NCBI GenBank assembly: GCA_016210125.1
Contig: JACQUS010000456.1
Span: forward strand, 1 to 9,046
Direction of reading: 5' to 3'
DNA from: Chloroflexota bacterium
GTDB taxonomy: Bacteria > Chloroflexota > UBA6077 > FW602-bin22 > JACQUS01
Length of the DNA: 9,046 bases
Position numbers and translations under genes: made by a program. The first letter of the stretch is position 1. Each line of letters opens with the position of its first letter. Shown piece by piece: positions 1 through 5,836 of the stretch. Below the pieces are notes generated by a model that was given only the letters and a program-made list of their open reading frames with translations, was not told the DNA's origin and ran no database searches.

Positions 1-1128
1 GCCGGGCTGGGCCAGCGCCACGGCCATCGCCTGGTCGGCCGGAGCGTTCTGGATGACGCGGACCGGCTCGCGCCCGCCCCAGCCGACGCGCCCGAAGACC
101 ACTCGCCGCGCGGACCGGCGCTGGTAGTCGTACGGATCGCGGGACTCGCGCGCGCGTGGCCGCGCGCCGCCGGCCAGCTCGTGGGTCGGCGCCGAGGATA
201 TGCGCAGGCGCTCATCGTAGCGCCGGGCGAGCATCCGCGCCACGGGGATCTCGTTCTCCGGCTCCTCGGTCAGCGAGACGCGGATCGTGTCGCCGATGCC
301 ATCTTCGAGCAGTGTGCCGATGCCGATGGCCGACTTGATGCGCCCGTCCTCGGCGTTGCCGGCCTCCGTCACGCCCAGGTGCAGGGGGTAGTCCATGCCC
401 TCGCGATCCATGCGCGCTACGAGCAGGCGGTACGCCTCGATCATGACCTTCGGGTTCGACGCCTTCATGCTCAGGATAATGTCGCCATAGCCGTGGTGCT
501 CGCAGATACGCACGAACTCCAGCGCTGACTCGACCATACCCAGCGGTGTATCGCCGTAGCGGTTCATGATACGGTCGGACAGCGAGCCATGGTTCGTGCC
601 GATACGCATGGCGATGCCGCGCTCCTTGCAGCGCAGGACCAGGGGTGTGACGCGCTCGAAGATGCGCTCCAGCTCGCGGCGGTAATCCGCGTCGCTGTAC
701 TCGCGGACGGCGAATTGGCGCGAGTCGGCGTAGTTGCCGGGGTTGATGCGCACCTTGTCGGAGTGCAGCGCGGCCTGCATCGCCGCGTGCGGGCTGAAGT
801 GCACGTCGGCGACGATGGGCACGCCGATGCCCTGCCGACGCAGCTCGGCCGTGATGGCGCCGACGTTGCGCGCATCCTGCACCGTTGGTGTCGTGACACG
901 CACGATCTCGCAGCCGGCCTCGACCAAGCGCACGATCTGCGCGACGGTCGCCGCGGTGTCGAGCGTGCGCGTCGTGGTCATCGACTGCACGCGGATGGGG
1001 TTATCGCCACCGACGCCCACGTCCCCGACGCGCACCTCCCGCGTTGGCCGGCGGCGGTAGGCGAAGGCGTCGTGGACGTAGGGAAGGCGGGTGCCCAGCC
1101 CCGTAACGACGAGGGATCGTGTCGTCAA
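1..1128 (-). CDS. ispG: IspG (GcpE), long plant/Chlamydia-type 4-hydroxy-3-methylbut-2-enyl diphosphate synthase, C-terminus beyond window
   Basis: IspG is a cytosolic 4Fe-4S enzyme that converts MEcPP to HMBPP in the MEP isoprenoid pathway. The window holds 376 codons, and the reading frame continues past base 1. Visible motifs are NPIRVQSMT (43-51), RINPGNYAD (128-135), RIGTNHGSLSDRI (175-187), SMKASNP (220-226), LHLGVTEAG (249-257), KSAIGIGTLL (265-274) and GDTIRVSLTEEPENEI (279-294). The wording RIGTNHGSLSDRI and the DYQRR segment near 334 match the long form of plants and Chlamydia. In that form a second barrel-like domain is inserted before the Fe-S domain. The cluster cysteines lie outside the window. 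I chose the TTG start at 1128 because GGGAGGG (1136-1142) is well placed as a ribosome binding site. The gene begins 24 bp after the DUF3090 gene, so the two are probably co-transcribed. The family assignment is secure; the full length is not visible. Confidence 0.93.
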   Translation of the reverse strand, partial: MTTRSLVVTGLGTRLPYVHDAFAYRRRPTREVRVGDVGVGGDNPIRVQSMTTTRTLDTAATVAQIVRLVEAGCEIVRVTTPTVQDARNVGAITAELRRQGIGVPIVADVHFSPHAAMQAALHSDKVRINPGNYADSRQFAVREYSDADYRRELERIFERVTPLVLRCKERGIAMRIGTNHGSLSDRIMNRYGDTPLGMVESALEFVRICEHHGYGDIILSMKASNPKVMIEAYRLLVARMDREGMDYPLHLGVTEAGNAEDGRIKSAIGIGTLLEDGIGDTIRVSLTEEPENEIPVARMLARRYDERLRISSAPTHELAGGARPRARESRDPYDYQRRSARRVVFGRVGWGGREPVRVIQNAPADQAMAVALAQPG

Positions 1129-1152
1129 TGCTGCGCCCTCCCGGCCGTGCGG

Positions 1153-1659
1153 TCAGCGGTGACCGTTGGCGCGCACGCAGGCGTGGCGGTCTTCGAGCAC
1201 CTCACCGCAGAGCGTGCAGCGCGGTCGGCCGCCGGCGCAGATGGCGACCGCCTGGTGGCGGAGCTGGCGGAGCTGGAGCTCGCCTACGGCCGTCACCAGC
1301 GTCGGCGGGCCCTCCGGGTCGCTCTCGCCGTCGTGCACGAGCAGGAAGAAGGCCTTCTTGCCCTCGTCGTAGCCGAGTGCCATGCGGTGGACGGCGAACT
1401 CGACGGTCGGCTGGGTCGGGAAGTCGGCGGCCGTCGGCCCGGGCGGCGGCGGGGGCCGCAGCGTCTCGAGGCGCGGGTCGCGAGCGAGCTGCAGCAGGAG
1501 CTGCTCGATGGCTGCGGCCAAGGCCTGGAGCTCATCCTTCTCCAGCCACAAGACGGCCATCGTGCCGTCGGCGCCGAGCGCCAGGAGCCGGAAGCGCCGC
1601 TGGCCGGCTTCGCCGACGGCATCGGCCGCCACGCGGGCGGCAGCCCCGAGATCGCGCAT
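1153..1659 (-). CDS. DUF3090 (TIGR03847) family protein with C-terminal zinc-ribbon-like motif
   Basis: A 168-residue protein of unknown biochemical role. It carries the family pattern: a beta-rich N-terminal half (GQRRFRLLALGADG, 19-32), then FAVHRMALGYDEGKKAFFLLVHD (88-110), then a C-terminal CTLCG...HACVRANGHR segment. C148, C151, H159 and C161 look like a metal site. In Actinomycetota this family is known to sit beside an SCO1664-type gene and a histidine phosphatase gene. Here the SCO1664-type gene is the divergent neighbour, and ispG follows 24 bp downstream. The frame is open further upstream to 1773, but those residues are not family-like. I therefore chose ATG 1659, which has GGAGAA at 1671-1676, a rather long 11-nt spacing. 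A TATAAT upstream supports transcription of DUF3090 and ispG together. Function remains unknown. Confidence 0.85.
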   Translation of the reverse strand: MRDLGAAARVAADAVGEAGQRRFRLLALGADGTMAVLWLEKDELQALAAAIEQLLLQLARDPRLETLRPPPPPGPTAADFPTQPTVEFAVHRMALGYDEGKKAFFLLVHDGESDPEGPPTLVTAVGELQLRQLRHQAVAICAGGRPRCTLCGEVLEDRHACVRANGHR

Positions 1660-1717
1660 CGTGCCCGCATTTCTCCGCGGCGCCCGCCAGTCGGCCCAGT
1701 GGCCGGCGCTCCGAGCG

Positions 1718-1723
1718 ATTATA
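1718..1723 (-). promoter_or_regulatory. Candidate -10 box for the DUF3090-ispG transcript
   Basis: The minus strand reads TATAAT exactly here, about 60 bp upstream of the DUF3090 start, in otherwise very GC-rich sequence. It implies a start near 1711 and a leader of about 50 nt. No recognisable -35 hexamer lies 16-19 bp upstream, so this rests on the -10 match alone. Confidence 0.45.
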
Positions 1724-1890
1724 CCCCAGTTGGCAGCGGGCCGGCGGAGGAAAGCGTCGCACCGGTCGGCCATACGCGCCGCGAGAGCCGGCGGACATTA
1801 GCCGGGGAACGAGCAGCGAGCGCCCCGCGGCGATTGACCTGCGACCGTGGCGCGCGGTACACATGGGGATGAGAGGCATCGAGGGAGACC

Positions 1891-2625
1891 GTGTCGCCCC
1901 GTCCGGTGGACACACCGCAGGTCCCGCCCGACGAGGCGGCCTGGTCGCACCTGCTCGCCCACGGCGACGTGCTCGACTGCAAGCCGCTGCCCTGGGGCTC
2001 GAACTACACCTTCGCTGTCGCGCTGGTGGACGGGCGGCACCAGGGCCTGGCGATCTACAAGCCGCGGCGCGGCGAGGCGCCGCTGTGGGACTTCCCCGAC
2101 GGGACGCTCTATCGCCGCGAGTACGCTGCCTTTGTTCTGAGCCGCCTGATGGGCTGGGAGTTTATCCCTTTGACCGTCGTGCGCGACGGCCCGCACGGTG
2201 TCGGCTCGGTCCAGCGCTACGTGGAGCCGGTAGCAGACTACCGCAGCCTGGGCGCGGAGCACGACCCCGACCTGTGGCGCATCGCCGTGTTCGATCTGGT
2301 CGCCAACAATGCCGACCGCAAGTCCACGCACTGCTTCAAGGACCGCGACGGCCGCATCTGGGGCATCGACCACGGCCTGACCTTTCACACCGTGCCGAAG
2401 CTGCGGACGGTGCTGTGGGAGTTCTGCCGGCGGCCCATCCCCGAGGCGCTGCTGGACGACCTCGACCGCCTGCGCAGCCGGGCCGACCAGGTACGCGCGG
2501 CGCTAGACCCCTGGCTAGAGCGCGACGAGGTCGAGGCCTGCGTGCGGCGTCTAGGGCGCATCGTCGAGCAGCAGCGCTTCCCGCGGCTCGATCCGCGCCG
2601 CAACGTGCCCTACGAGTTCTGGTAG
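1891..2625 (+). CDS. SCO1664 (TIGR03843) family protein, PI3/4-kinase-like fold
   Basis: A 244-residue protein of a family known in Actinomycetota and Chloroflexota with distant resemblance to PI3/4 kinases and HipA-like kinases. Kinase-like landmarks occur in order: a glycine-containing loop near GSNYTF (36-41), candidate ATP lysine in AIYKPRRGE (K57), LWDFPDGTLYRREYAA (65-80) with a possible helix glutamate E77, a catalytic-loop-like FDLVANNADRKSTH (134-147), and IDHG (159-162) in the DFG position. The C-terminus YEFW is complete. GTG 1891 is preceded by GAGGGAG, giving a clear start. It is divergent from the DUF3090 gene, its usual partner, which suggests a shared process. The substrate is unknown; protein or small-molecule phosphorylation, or a degenerate binding role, are all possible. 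Confidence 0.87.
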   Translation: MSPRPVDTPQVPPDEAAWSHLLAHGDVLDCKPLPWGSNYTFAVALVDGRHQGLAIYKPRRGEAPLWDFPDGTLYRREYAAFVLSRLMGWEFIPLTVVRDGPHGVGSVQRYVEPVADYRSLGAEHDPDLWRIAVFDLVANNADRKSTHCFKDRDGRIWGIDHGLTFHTVPKLRTVLWEFCRRPIPEALLDDLDRLRSRADQVRAALDPWLERDEVEACVRRLGRIVEQQRFPRLDPRRNVPYEFW

Positions 2626-2658
2626 CCGAATTCCACGACTTCCGGTAGCTCGTCTCGC

Positions 2659-2688
2659 TTGACCTGTTCAGTGCCTGCTCCCTACAAT
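2659..2688 (+). promoter_or_regulatory. Sigma70-like promoter upstream of the Crp-family gene
   Basis: TTGACC (2659-2664) and TACAAT (2683-2688) are separated by 18 bp, a near-consensus pair. The -10 overlaps the first unit of the 14-bp tandem array. Predicted transcription starts near 2695, giving a leader of about 113 nt before GTG 2808. Inference from sequence only. Confidence 0.55.
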
Positions 2689-2739
2689 AGGCCAACGACA
2701 ATAGGCCAACGACAATAGGCCAACGACAATAGGTCAACG
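2684..2739 (+). repeat. Tandem repeat, four 14-bp units (ACAATAGGCCAACG)
   Basis: Four head-to-tail units occupy 2684-2697, 2698-2711, 2712-2725 and 2726-2739. The first three are identical and the fourth has T in place of the first C of GGCC. The AT-rich ACAAT part supplies most of the -10 of the predicted promoter in unit 1; units 2-4 carry GACAAT. The array lies between the SCO1664-type gene and the Crp-family gene, in 182 bp without another gene. It may be an operator array or a slippage-prone leader element. Confidence 0.95.
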
Positions 2740-2807
2740 ATACGCCGTGGGCGACCGGTGCAGACGGAAGCGCGTACGCATGGCACGGACGGTGATGAGG
2801 TGGTGCG

Positions 2808-3494
2808 GTGGCAGGCGCGACGCTAGAGATGCTACGGCAGGTGCCGCTGTTTGCGCCGCTCGGCGCCGCGCGGCTGGCCGACGTCGATGCTATGGCCCAG
2901 CGGCGGCGCTTCCGCCGCGGGGAGGTCCTCTTTCACCGCGGCGATCCCGGATCGATGCTGTACGTGCTGCTCGGAGGGCGCGTACGCATCTACTCACCCT
3001 CCGAGGATGGCAGCGAGATGGTACTGGCCATCCTCGGCCCGGGCGAGTTCTTCGGCGAGCTCTCGCTGCTGGACGGTCTTCCGCGCTCAGCTAGCGCGCA
3101 GGCCATCGAGGAGTGCGACGCTCTGGTGATCGGGCGCGACGAGTTCCATCGCTTCCTGCGCCAGCATCCGGGGGCGAGCATCGCCGTGTTGGGCGTGCTG
3201 AGCCGGCGGCTGCGGCGCACCGACGAGCTGCTGGAAGACGCCGCCTTCCTCGACGTGCCCGGCCGCCTGGCCAAGCGGCTGCTGGAGCTTATGGACAGCA
3301 ACGGCGAGCCCGTCGACGGCGGCACGCTGATCCGCTTGCGGCTCACGCACGCCGAGCTGGCGGCGATGGTCGGCGCGACGCGCGAGAGCATCACCAAGGC
3401 GATGAAACGCTTTGCGCGGGCCGGCCTCCTCGAGGCGCACGGGCACTTCGTCGTCGTGCGCTCGCCCGAGGGCCTGCGCCGGCGCGTGAGCTGA
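2808..3494 (+). CDS. Crp/Fnr-family transcriptional regulator, probably cAMP-type
   Basis: A 228-residue cytosolic DNA-binding regulator. The N-terminal cyclic-nucleotide-binding beta-roll spans about 10-120 and includes GEVLFHRGDPGSMLYVLLGGRVRIY. The phosphate-binding cassette FGELSLLDGLPRSA has G83, E84, R93 and S94, the residues expected for cAMP contact. A long dimerisation helix follows, then a Crp-type winged HTH (about 170-215) with LTHAELAAMVGATRESITKAMKRF. Recognition-helix R192, E193 and K197 align with the R-E-R triad of E. coli CRP. No N-terminal cysteine cluster is present, so an Fnr-type oxygen sensor is unlikely. The GTG start at 2808 is preceded by GATGAGG (2794-2800). The gene is preceded by the repeat-embedded promoter. 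The true ligand cannot be shown from sequence alone. Confidence 0.92.
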   Translation: MAGATLEMLRQVPLFAPLGAARLADVDAMAQRRRFRRGEVLFHRGDPGSMLYVLLGGRVRIYSPSEDGSEMVLAILGPGEFFGELSLLDGLPRSASAQAIEECDALVIGRDEFHRFLRQHPGASIAVLGVLSRRLRRTDELLEDAAFLDVPGRLAKRLLELMDSNGEPVDGGTLIRLRLTHAELAAMVGATRESITKAMKRFARAGLLEAHGHFVVVRSPEGLRRRVS

Positions 3495-3522
3495 GCGCCG
3501 GGAAGACCTCGCGATCACGAGC

Positions 3523-3551
3523 GCCGCGACCACGGTGGTGGCATGTTCTTT
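3523..3551 (+). terminator. Weak candidate terminator after the Crp-family gene
   Basis: Bases 3523-3542 can fold into an imperfect hairpin: five outer pairs (one G-T), one mismatch, two inner pairs and a CACG loop. ATGTTCTTTCT follows. The T-tract is interrupted, so termination efficiency is uncertain. Confidence 0.3.
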
Positions 3552-3632
3552 CTGTCCTCAGTGACTTCCGTACTCGCGTAGCGCCCTGGGACCCGCTATC
3601 CTTGCCGCCGACTCACGTCGGAGGTAAGGTCG

Positions 3633-4643
3633 GTGCTCCACACGGCACTCTGCTCGATGCTCGGCATCCGCTACCCCATCATGCAAGCCGGAATGGGCTG
3701 GGTCGCCCGCTCGGACCTCGTGGCGGCGGTCTCCAACGCCGGTGGGCTCGGTGTGCTGGGCACGAACCAGCTCACGCCCGACGAGGTCCGGGCCGAGATT
3801 CGGCGCGTCAAGCAGCTCACAAGCCAGCCCTTCGGCATCGACATCCTCATGGCGCAGGTGGCGCCGAGCGCGGACGAGCGCGTCCAGCGCTACACGAACA
3901 CCGTCCAGGCGTTCATCGACATGAGCCTCGAGGAGCGCGTGCCAGTCATCGTCTCGGGCCTCGGCGACCCCGCGCCGATCGTCCCCGAGGCGCACCGGCG
4001 CGGGCTGCTGGTGATGTCGGTCGTGGGCACGGTGCGCGCCGCGCAGAAGGTCGTCGCCTCAGGCGTCGACGCGGTCATCGCCCAGGGCCACGAGGCCGGC
4101 GGCCACACGGGCAAGATTACGACGATGGTGCTCGTCCCGCGCGTGGTCGACTCGGTGCGCGTGCCGGTCATCGCCGCCGGCGGCATCGCCGACGGGCGCG
4201 GCGTCGCCGCGGCGCTCATGCTCGGCGCGGTCGGCGCGTGGATCGGCACGCGCTTCGTCGCCACGAAGGAAGCCTACAGCCACCCGGCCTACAAGGAGAG
4301 GATCGTCGCCATCAGCGAGGAGGGCACGGTCGTCACGCGGGCCTTCACGGGCAAGACGGCGCGCGTCATCCGCAACCGCTTCACCGACGAGTGGGCGCAG
4401 CGCGAGGGCGAGATCCTGCCCTACCCGCTCCAGCAGGAGGCCGTGGGGCGCGAGGTCTTCGTCGCCGCGCGGGTGCACGGCAACACCGACATCGGCCACA
4501 TGGCCGCCGGGCAGGGCGCGGGGCTGATCACGGAGGTCAAGAGCGCTGCCGAGGTGGTCGAGGAGCTGGCGCGCGAGGCCGAGGAGGCGCTGCGCCGCGC
4601 GGCGCGGGGCTACCTGGCCGAGCCGCACGTGCCGGCGCGGTAG
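3633..4643 (+). CDS. Nitronate monooxygenase / FabK-like FMN-dependent TIM-barrel enzyme
   Basis: A 336-residue flavoprotein of the 2-nitropropane dioxygenase family. The N-terminus YPIMQAGMGWVAR (14-26) and VSNAGGLGVLG (33-43) form the start of the barrel. GHEAGGHTG (152-160) holds the conserved histidine H158. AAGGIADGRG (181-190) and GTRFVATKEA (205-214) form the FMN phosphate site, and the C-terminal MAAGQGAGLI (290-299) is typical of NMO and FabK. Members oxidise alkyl nitronates, detoxifying compounds such as propionate-3-nitronate, whereas the close relative FabK reduces enoyl-ACP. Length and motifs fit both, and no fatty-acid genes are adjacent, so NMO is the safer label. GTG 3633 has a perfect GGAGGT seven bases upstream. 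The 138-bp gap from the Crp-family gene suggests separate transcription, although no convincing promoter was found. Confidence 0.88.
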   Translation: MLHTALCSMLGIRYPIMQAGMGWVARSDLVAAVSNAGGLGVLGTNQLTPDEVRAEIRRVKQLTSQPFGIDILMAQVAPSADERVQRYTNTVQAFIDMSLEERVPVIVSGLGDPAPIVPEAHRRGLLVMSVVGTVRAAQKVVASGVDAVIAQGHEAGGHTGKITTMVLVPRVVDSVRVPVIAAGGIADGRGVAAALMLGAVGAWIGTRFVATKEAYSHPAYKERIVAISEEGTVVTRAFTGKTARVIRNRFTDEWAQREGEILPYPLQQEAVGREVFVAARVHGNTDIGHMAAGQGAGLITEVKSAAEVVEELAREAEEALRRAARGYLAEPHVPAR

Positions 4644-4740
4644 GGCGCAGCGCGGGCGCCTCGCCGCACACCCAGCGGGCGGCCCGGCCGGGGTGACACC
4701 TGCTCTTCTCCAGCTACGCCGAAAGGAGGCACCGCGAGGG

Positions 4741-4775
4741 CATAGCGAACCTGTGCTATACTGTGCGACGCTATG
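4741..4775 (+). promoter_or_regulatory. Extended -10 promoter embedded in candidate ATAGC/GCTAT operator
   Basis: TGC followed by TATACT (4754-4762) is an extended -10 element; no good -35 is seen. CATAGCG (4741-4747) and CGCTATG (4769-4775) form a perfect 7-bp inverted repeat centred on the -10. A third half-site GCTAT lies at 4755-4759. Predicted transcription starts near 4769. The HTH antitoxin encoded just downstream is the obvious candidate to bind here and autorepress, which is an inference. Confidence 0.55.
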
Positions 4776-5213
4776 AGACCCAATAGGTACATACTTCCTG
4801 CGATGGCCAGGGGAAGGGAAGGCGCCACGGTGCTCGTGGAAGGGGGGTACGTGACCGTGGCCAGAGCCGCGGACCTGCTCAAGGTGAGCAAGTCCACCTT
4901 GTGGCGGTGGATTGCTCAGGGGGAGCTCCCGGCGTACCGCTTCGGCCACCGACGGGTGCTCCTGAAAGAGCAGGACCTCAAGCGGCTGATTACCCCCGCC
5001 CGTGCAGCGAAAGAAGGCATCACGCTTCAGAAGGAGCGAGAGCGGCTGAGCCGTCCCTTGACCAAGGCAGAGCAGACGCACGCCCTGGCGGCGATCGAGG
5101 CGGCCAAGAAGCTGAGGGCCCAGATAGTAGCGCGGCGCGGAGGAAAGCCCTTCCCGGACTCCGCGGAGCTCATCCGCGAGATGCGGGACGAGCGGACGCG
5201 CCAATTGTCATGA
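4773..5213 (+). CDS. Excisionase/MerR-type HTH antitoxin of a PIN-toxin operon
   Basis: A small DNA-binding protein, 146 residues from ATG 4773. The helix-turn-helix is of the excisionase (HTH_17) type: YVTVARAADLLKVSKSTLWRWIAQGELPAY (26-55), then RFGHRRVLLKEQDL (56-69), which forms the wing. A charged helical linker follows. The C-terminus ends FPDSAELIREMRDERTRQLS, resembling the toxin-binding tails of PIN-associated antitoxins. Its stop overlaps the toxin start as ATGA, so the two are translationally coupled. The start is uncertain. ATG 4773 would be almost leaderless relative to the predicted promoter. GTG 4830 has GGAAGGGAAGG upstream and begins just before the HTH, as is usual for the family. 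Its likely role is to neutralise the toxin and repress the operon; a simple regulator is the alternative. Confidence 0.82.
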   Translation: MRPNRYILPAMARGREGATVLVEGGYVTVARAADLLKVSKSTLWRWIAQGELPAYRFGHRRVLLKEQDLKRLITPARAAKEGITLQKERERLSRPLTKAEQTHALAAIEAAKKLRAQIVARRGGKPFPDSAELIREMRDERTRQLS

Positions 5214-5659
5214 TCTGCGTCGATTCGAGTGTGGCCGCCAAGTGGATCTTCGAGGAGCCGCTGTCCGCACAGGCGGAGGCGCTCTATCGGCAAAGCATTG
5301 CAAGCGGTGAACGCATCGTCGCTCCGCCGCTCCTGCCGATCGAGGTCACCAACGTCATCCGCCAGTGCATGCGGCGCGCCAAGTCTCCAGCACCGCGCCT
5401 GCTCTCCCTCTCCGAGGCCGAGGAGGCGGTGCGACGCTTCGTACACTTGCCCATCGCGCTGATCATGCCTGCGCAGCTTCACCAGCAGGCCTTGCAGCTT
5501 GCCGCCAGGTTCGACCTGCCGGCCGTGTACGACGCCCATTACCTCGCTCTTGCTCGGCTCCTCGGGTGCGCCTTGTGGACCGCCGACCGCACCTTGGTGA
5601 ACACCGTCGCTGGCGGACCGCCCTTCGTGCGATGGCTCGGTGAGTACACCAACCCGTAA
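5210..5659 (+). CDS. vapC: VapC-like PIN-domain ribonuclease toxin
   Basis: A 149-residue single-domain PIN protein, normal length for VapC toxins, which cleave RNA (often tRNA or rRNA) using Mg2+. The four acidic active-site positions are visible: D5 in CVDSSV, E45 in PIEVTNVI, D108 in VYDAHYLALA and D126 in WTADRTLV. All are intact, so the toxin is predicted to be active. ATG 5210 overlaps the antitoxin stop by four bases (ATGA), and the stop is at 5657-5659. The pairing with an HTH-type antitoxin, rather than an AbrB, RHH or Phd type, is the less common arrangement. The RNA target cannot be inferred from sequence. Confidence 0.9.
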   Translation: MICVDSSVAAKWIFEEPLSAQAEALYRQSIASGERIVAPPLLPIEVTNVIRQCMRRAKSPAPRLLSLSEAEEAVRRFVHLPIALIMPAQLHQQALQLAARFDLPAVYDAHYLALARLLGCALWTADRTLVNTVAGGPPFVRWLGEYTNP

Positions 5660-5836
5660 GGGGGCCGCCAGCTCCCGGCGCGGGCGGGCGGTCCACAGGT
5701 TCCGATATCAGTGGCTCACGGCCAGTATCTGGAACTGGAAATCGTCGATCGAAGGGGTTGTTGAGCCGAGAAGGATCATTATCGGAACGGGGGCTTCTTC
5801 TGCGCAACGGTTGGGCATGAGCGACTGGTCAAGGCA
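5660..5836. other. Intergenic region between convergent vapC and secreted-protein genes
   Basis: These 177 bp separate two convergent genes. A frame from the plus strand stays open here and continues antisense through the propeller gene, but it has no recognisable domain. No strong hairpin-plus-T-tract terminator was found for either gene. Base composition is noticeably less GC-rich than in the genes to the left. Confidence 0.5.

Noticed and set aside
589..1872. Long plus-strand frame opposite ispG and DUF3090
   Set aside because: It is a product of high-GC codon bias on the opposite strand. It has no family-like sequence, and both minus-strand genes are clearly recognised.
1119..2648. Long plus-strand frame rich in Arg/Ala/Gly overlapping the SCO1664-type gene
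   Set aside because: The composition is typical of an out-of-frame reading of GC-rich DNA, while the 1891-2625 frame has conserved kinase-like motifs.
2617..2648. Short direct repeat TTCTGGTAGC / TTCCGGTAGC around the SCO1664-type stop
   Set aside because: Only ten bases with one mismatch, and probably chance; there is no sign of insertion between the copies.
3113..4696. Long plus-strand frame overlapping the Crp-family and NMO genes
   Set aside because: It is low-complexity Arg/Gly/Ala sequence in the wrong frame of two well-recognised genes.
4059..5204. Minus-strand frame antisense to NMO and the HTH antitoxin
   Set aside because: It has no recognisable motif, and both plus-strand genes have clear domains and ribosome binding sites.
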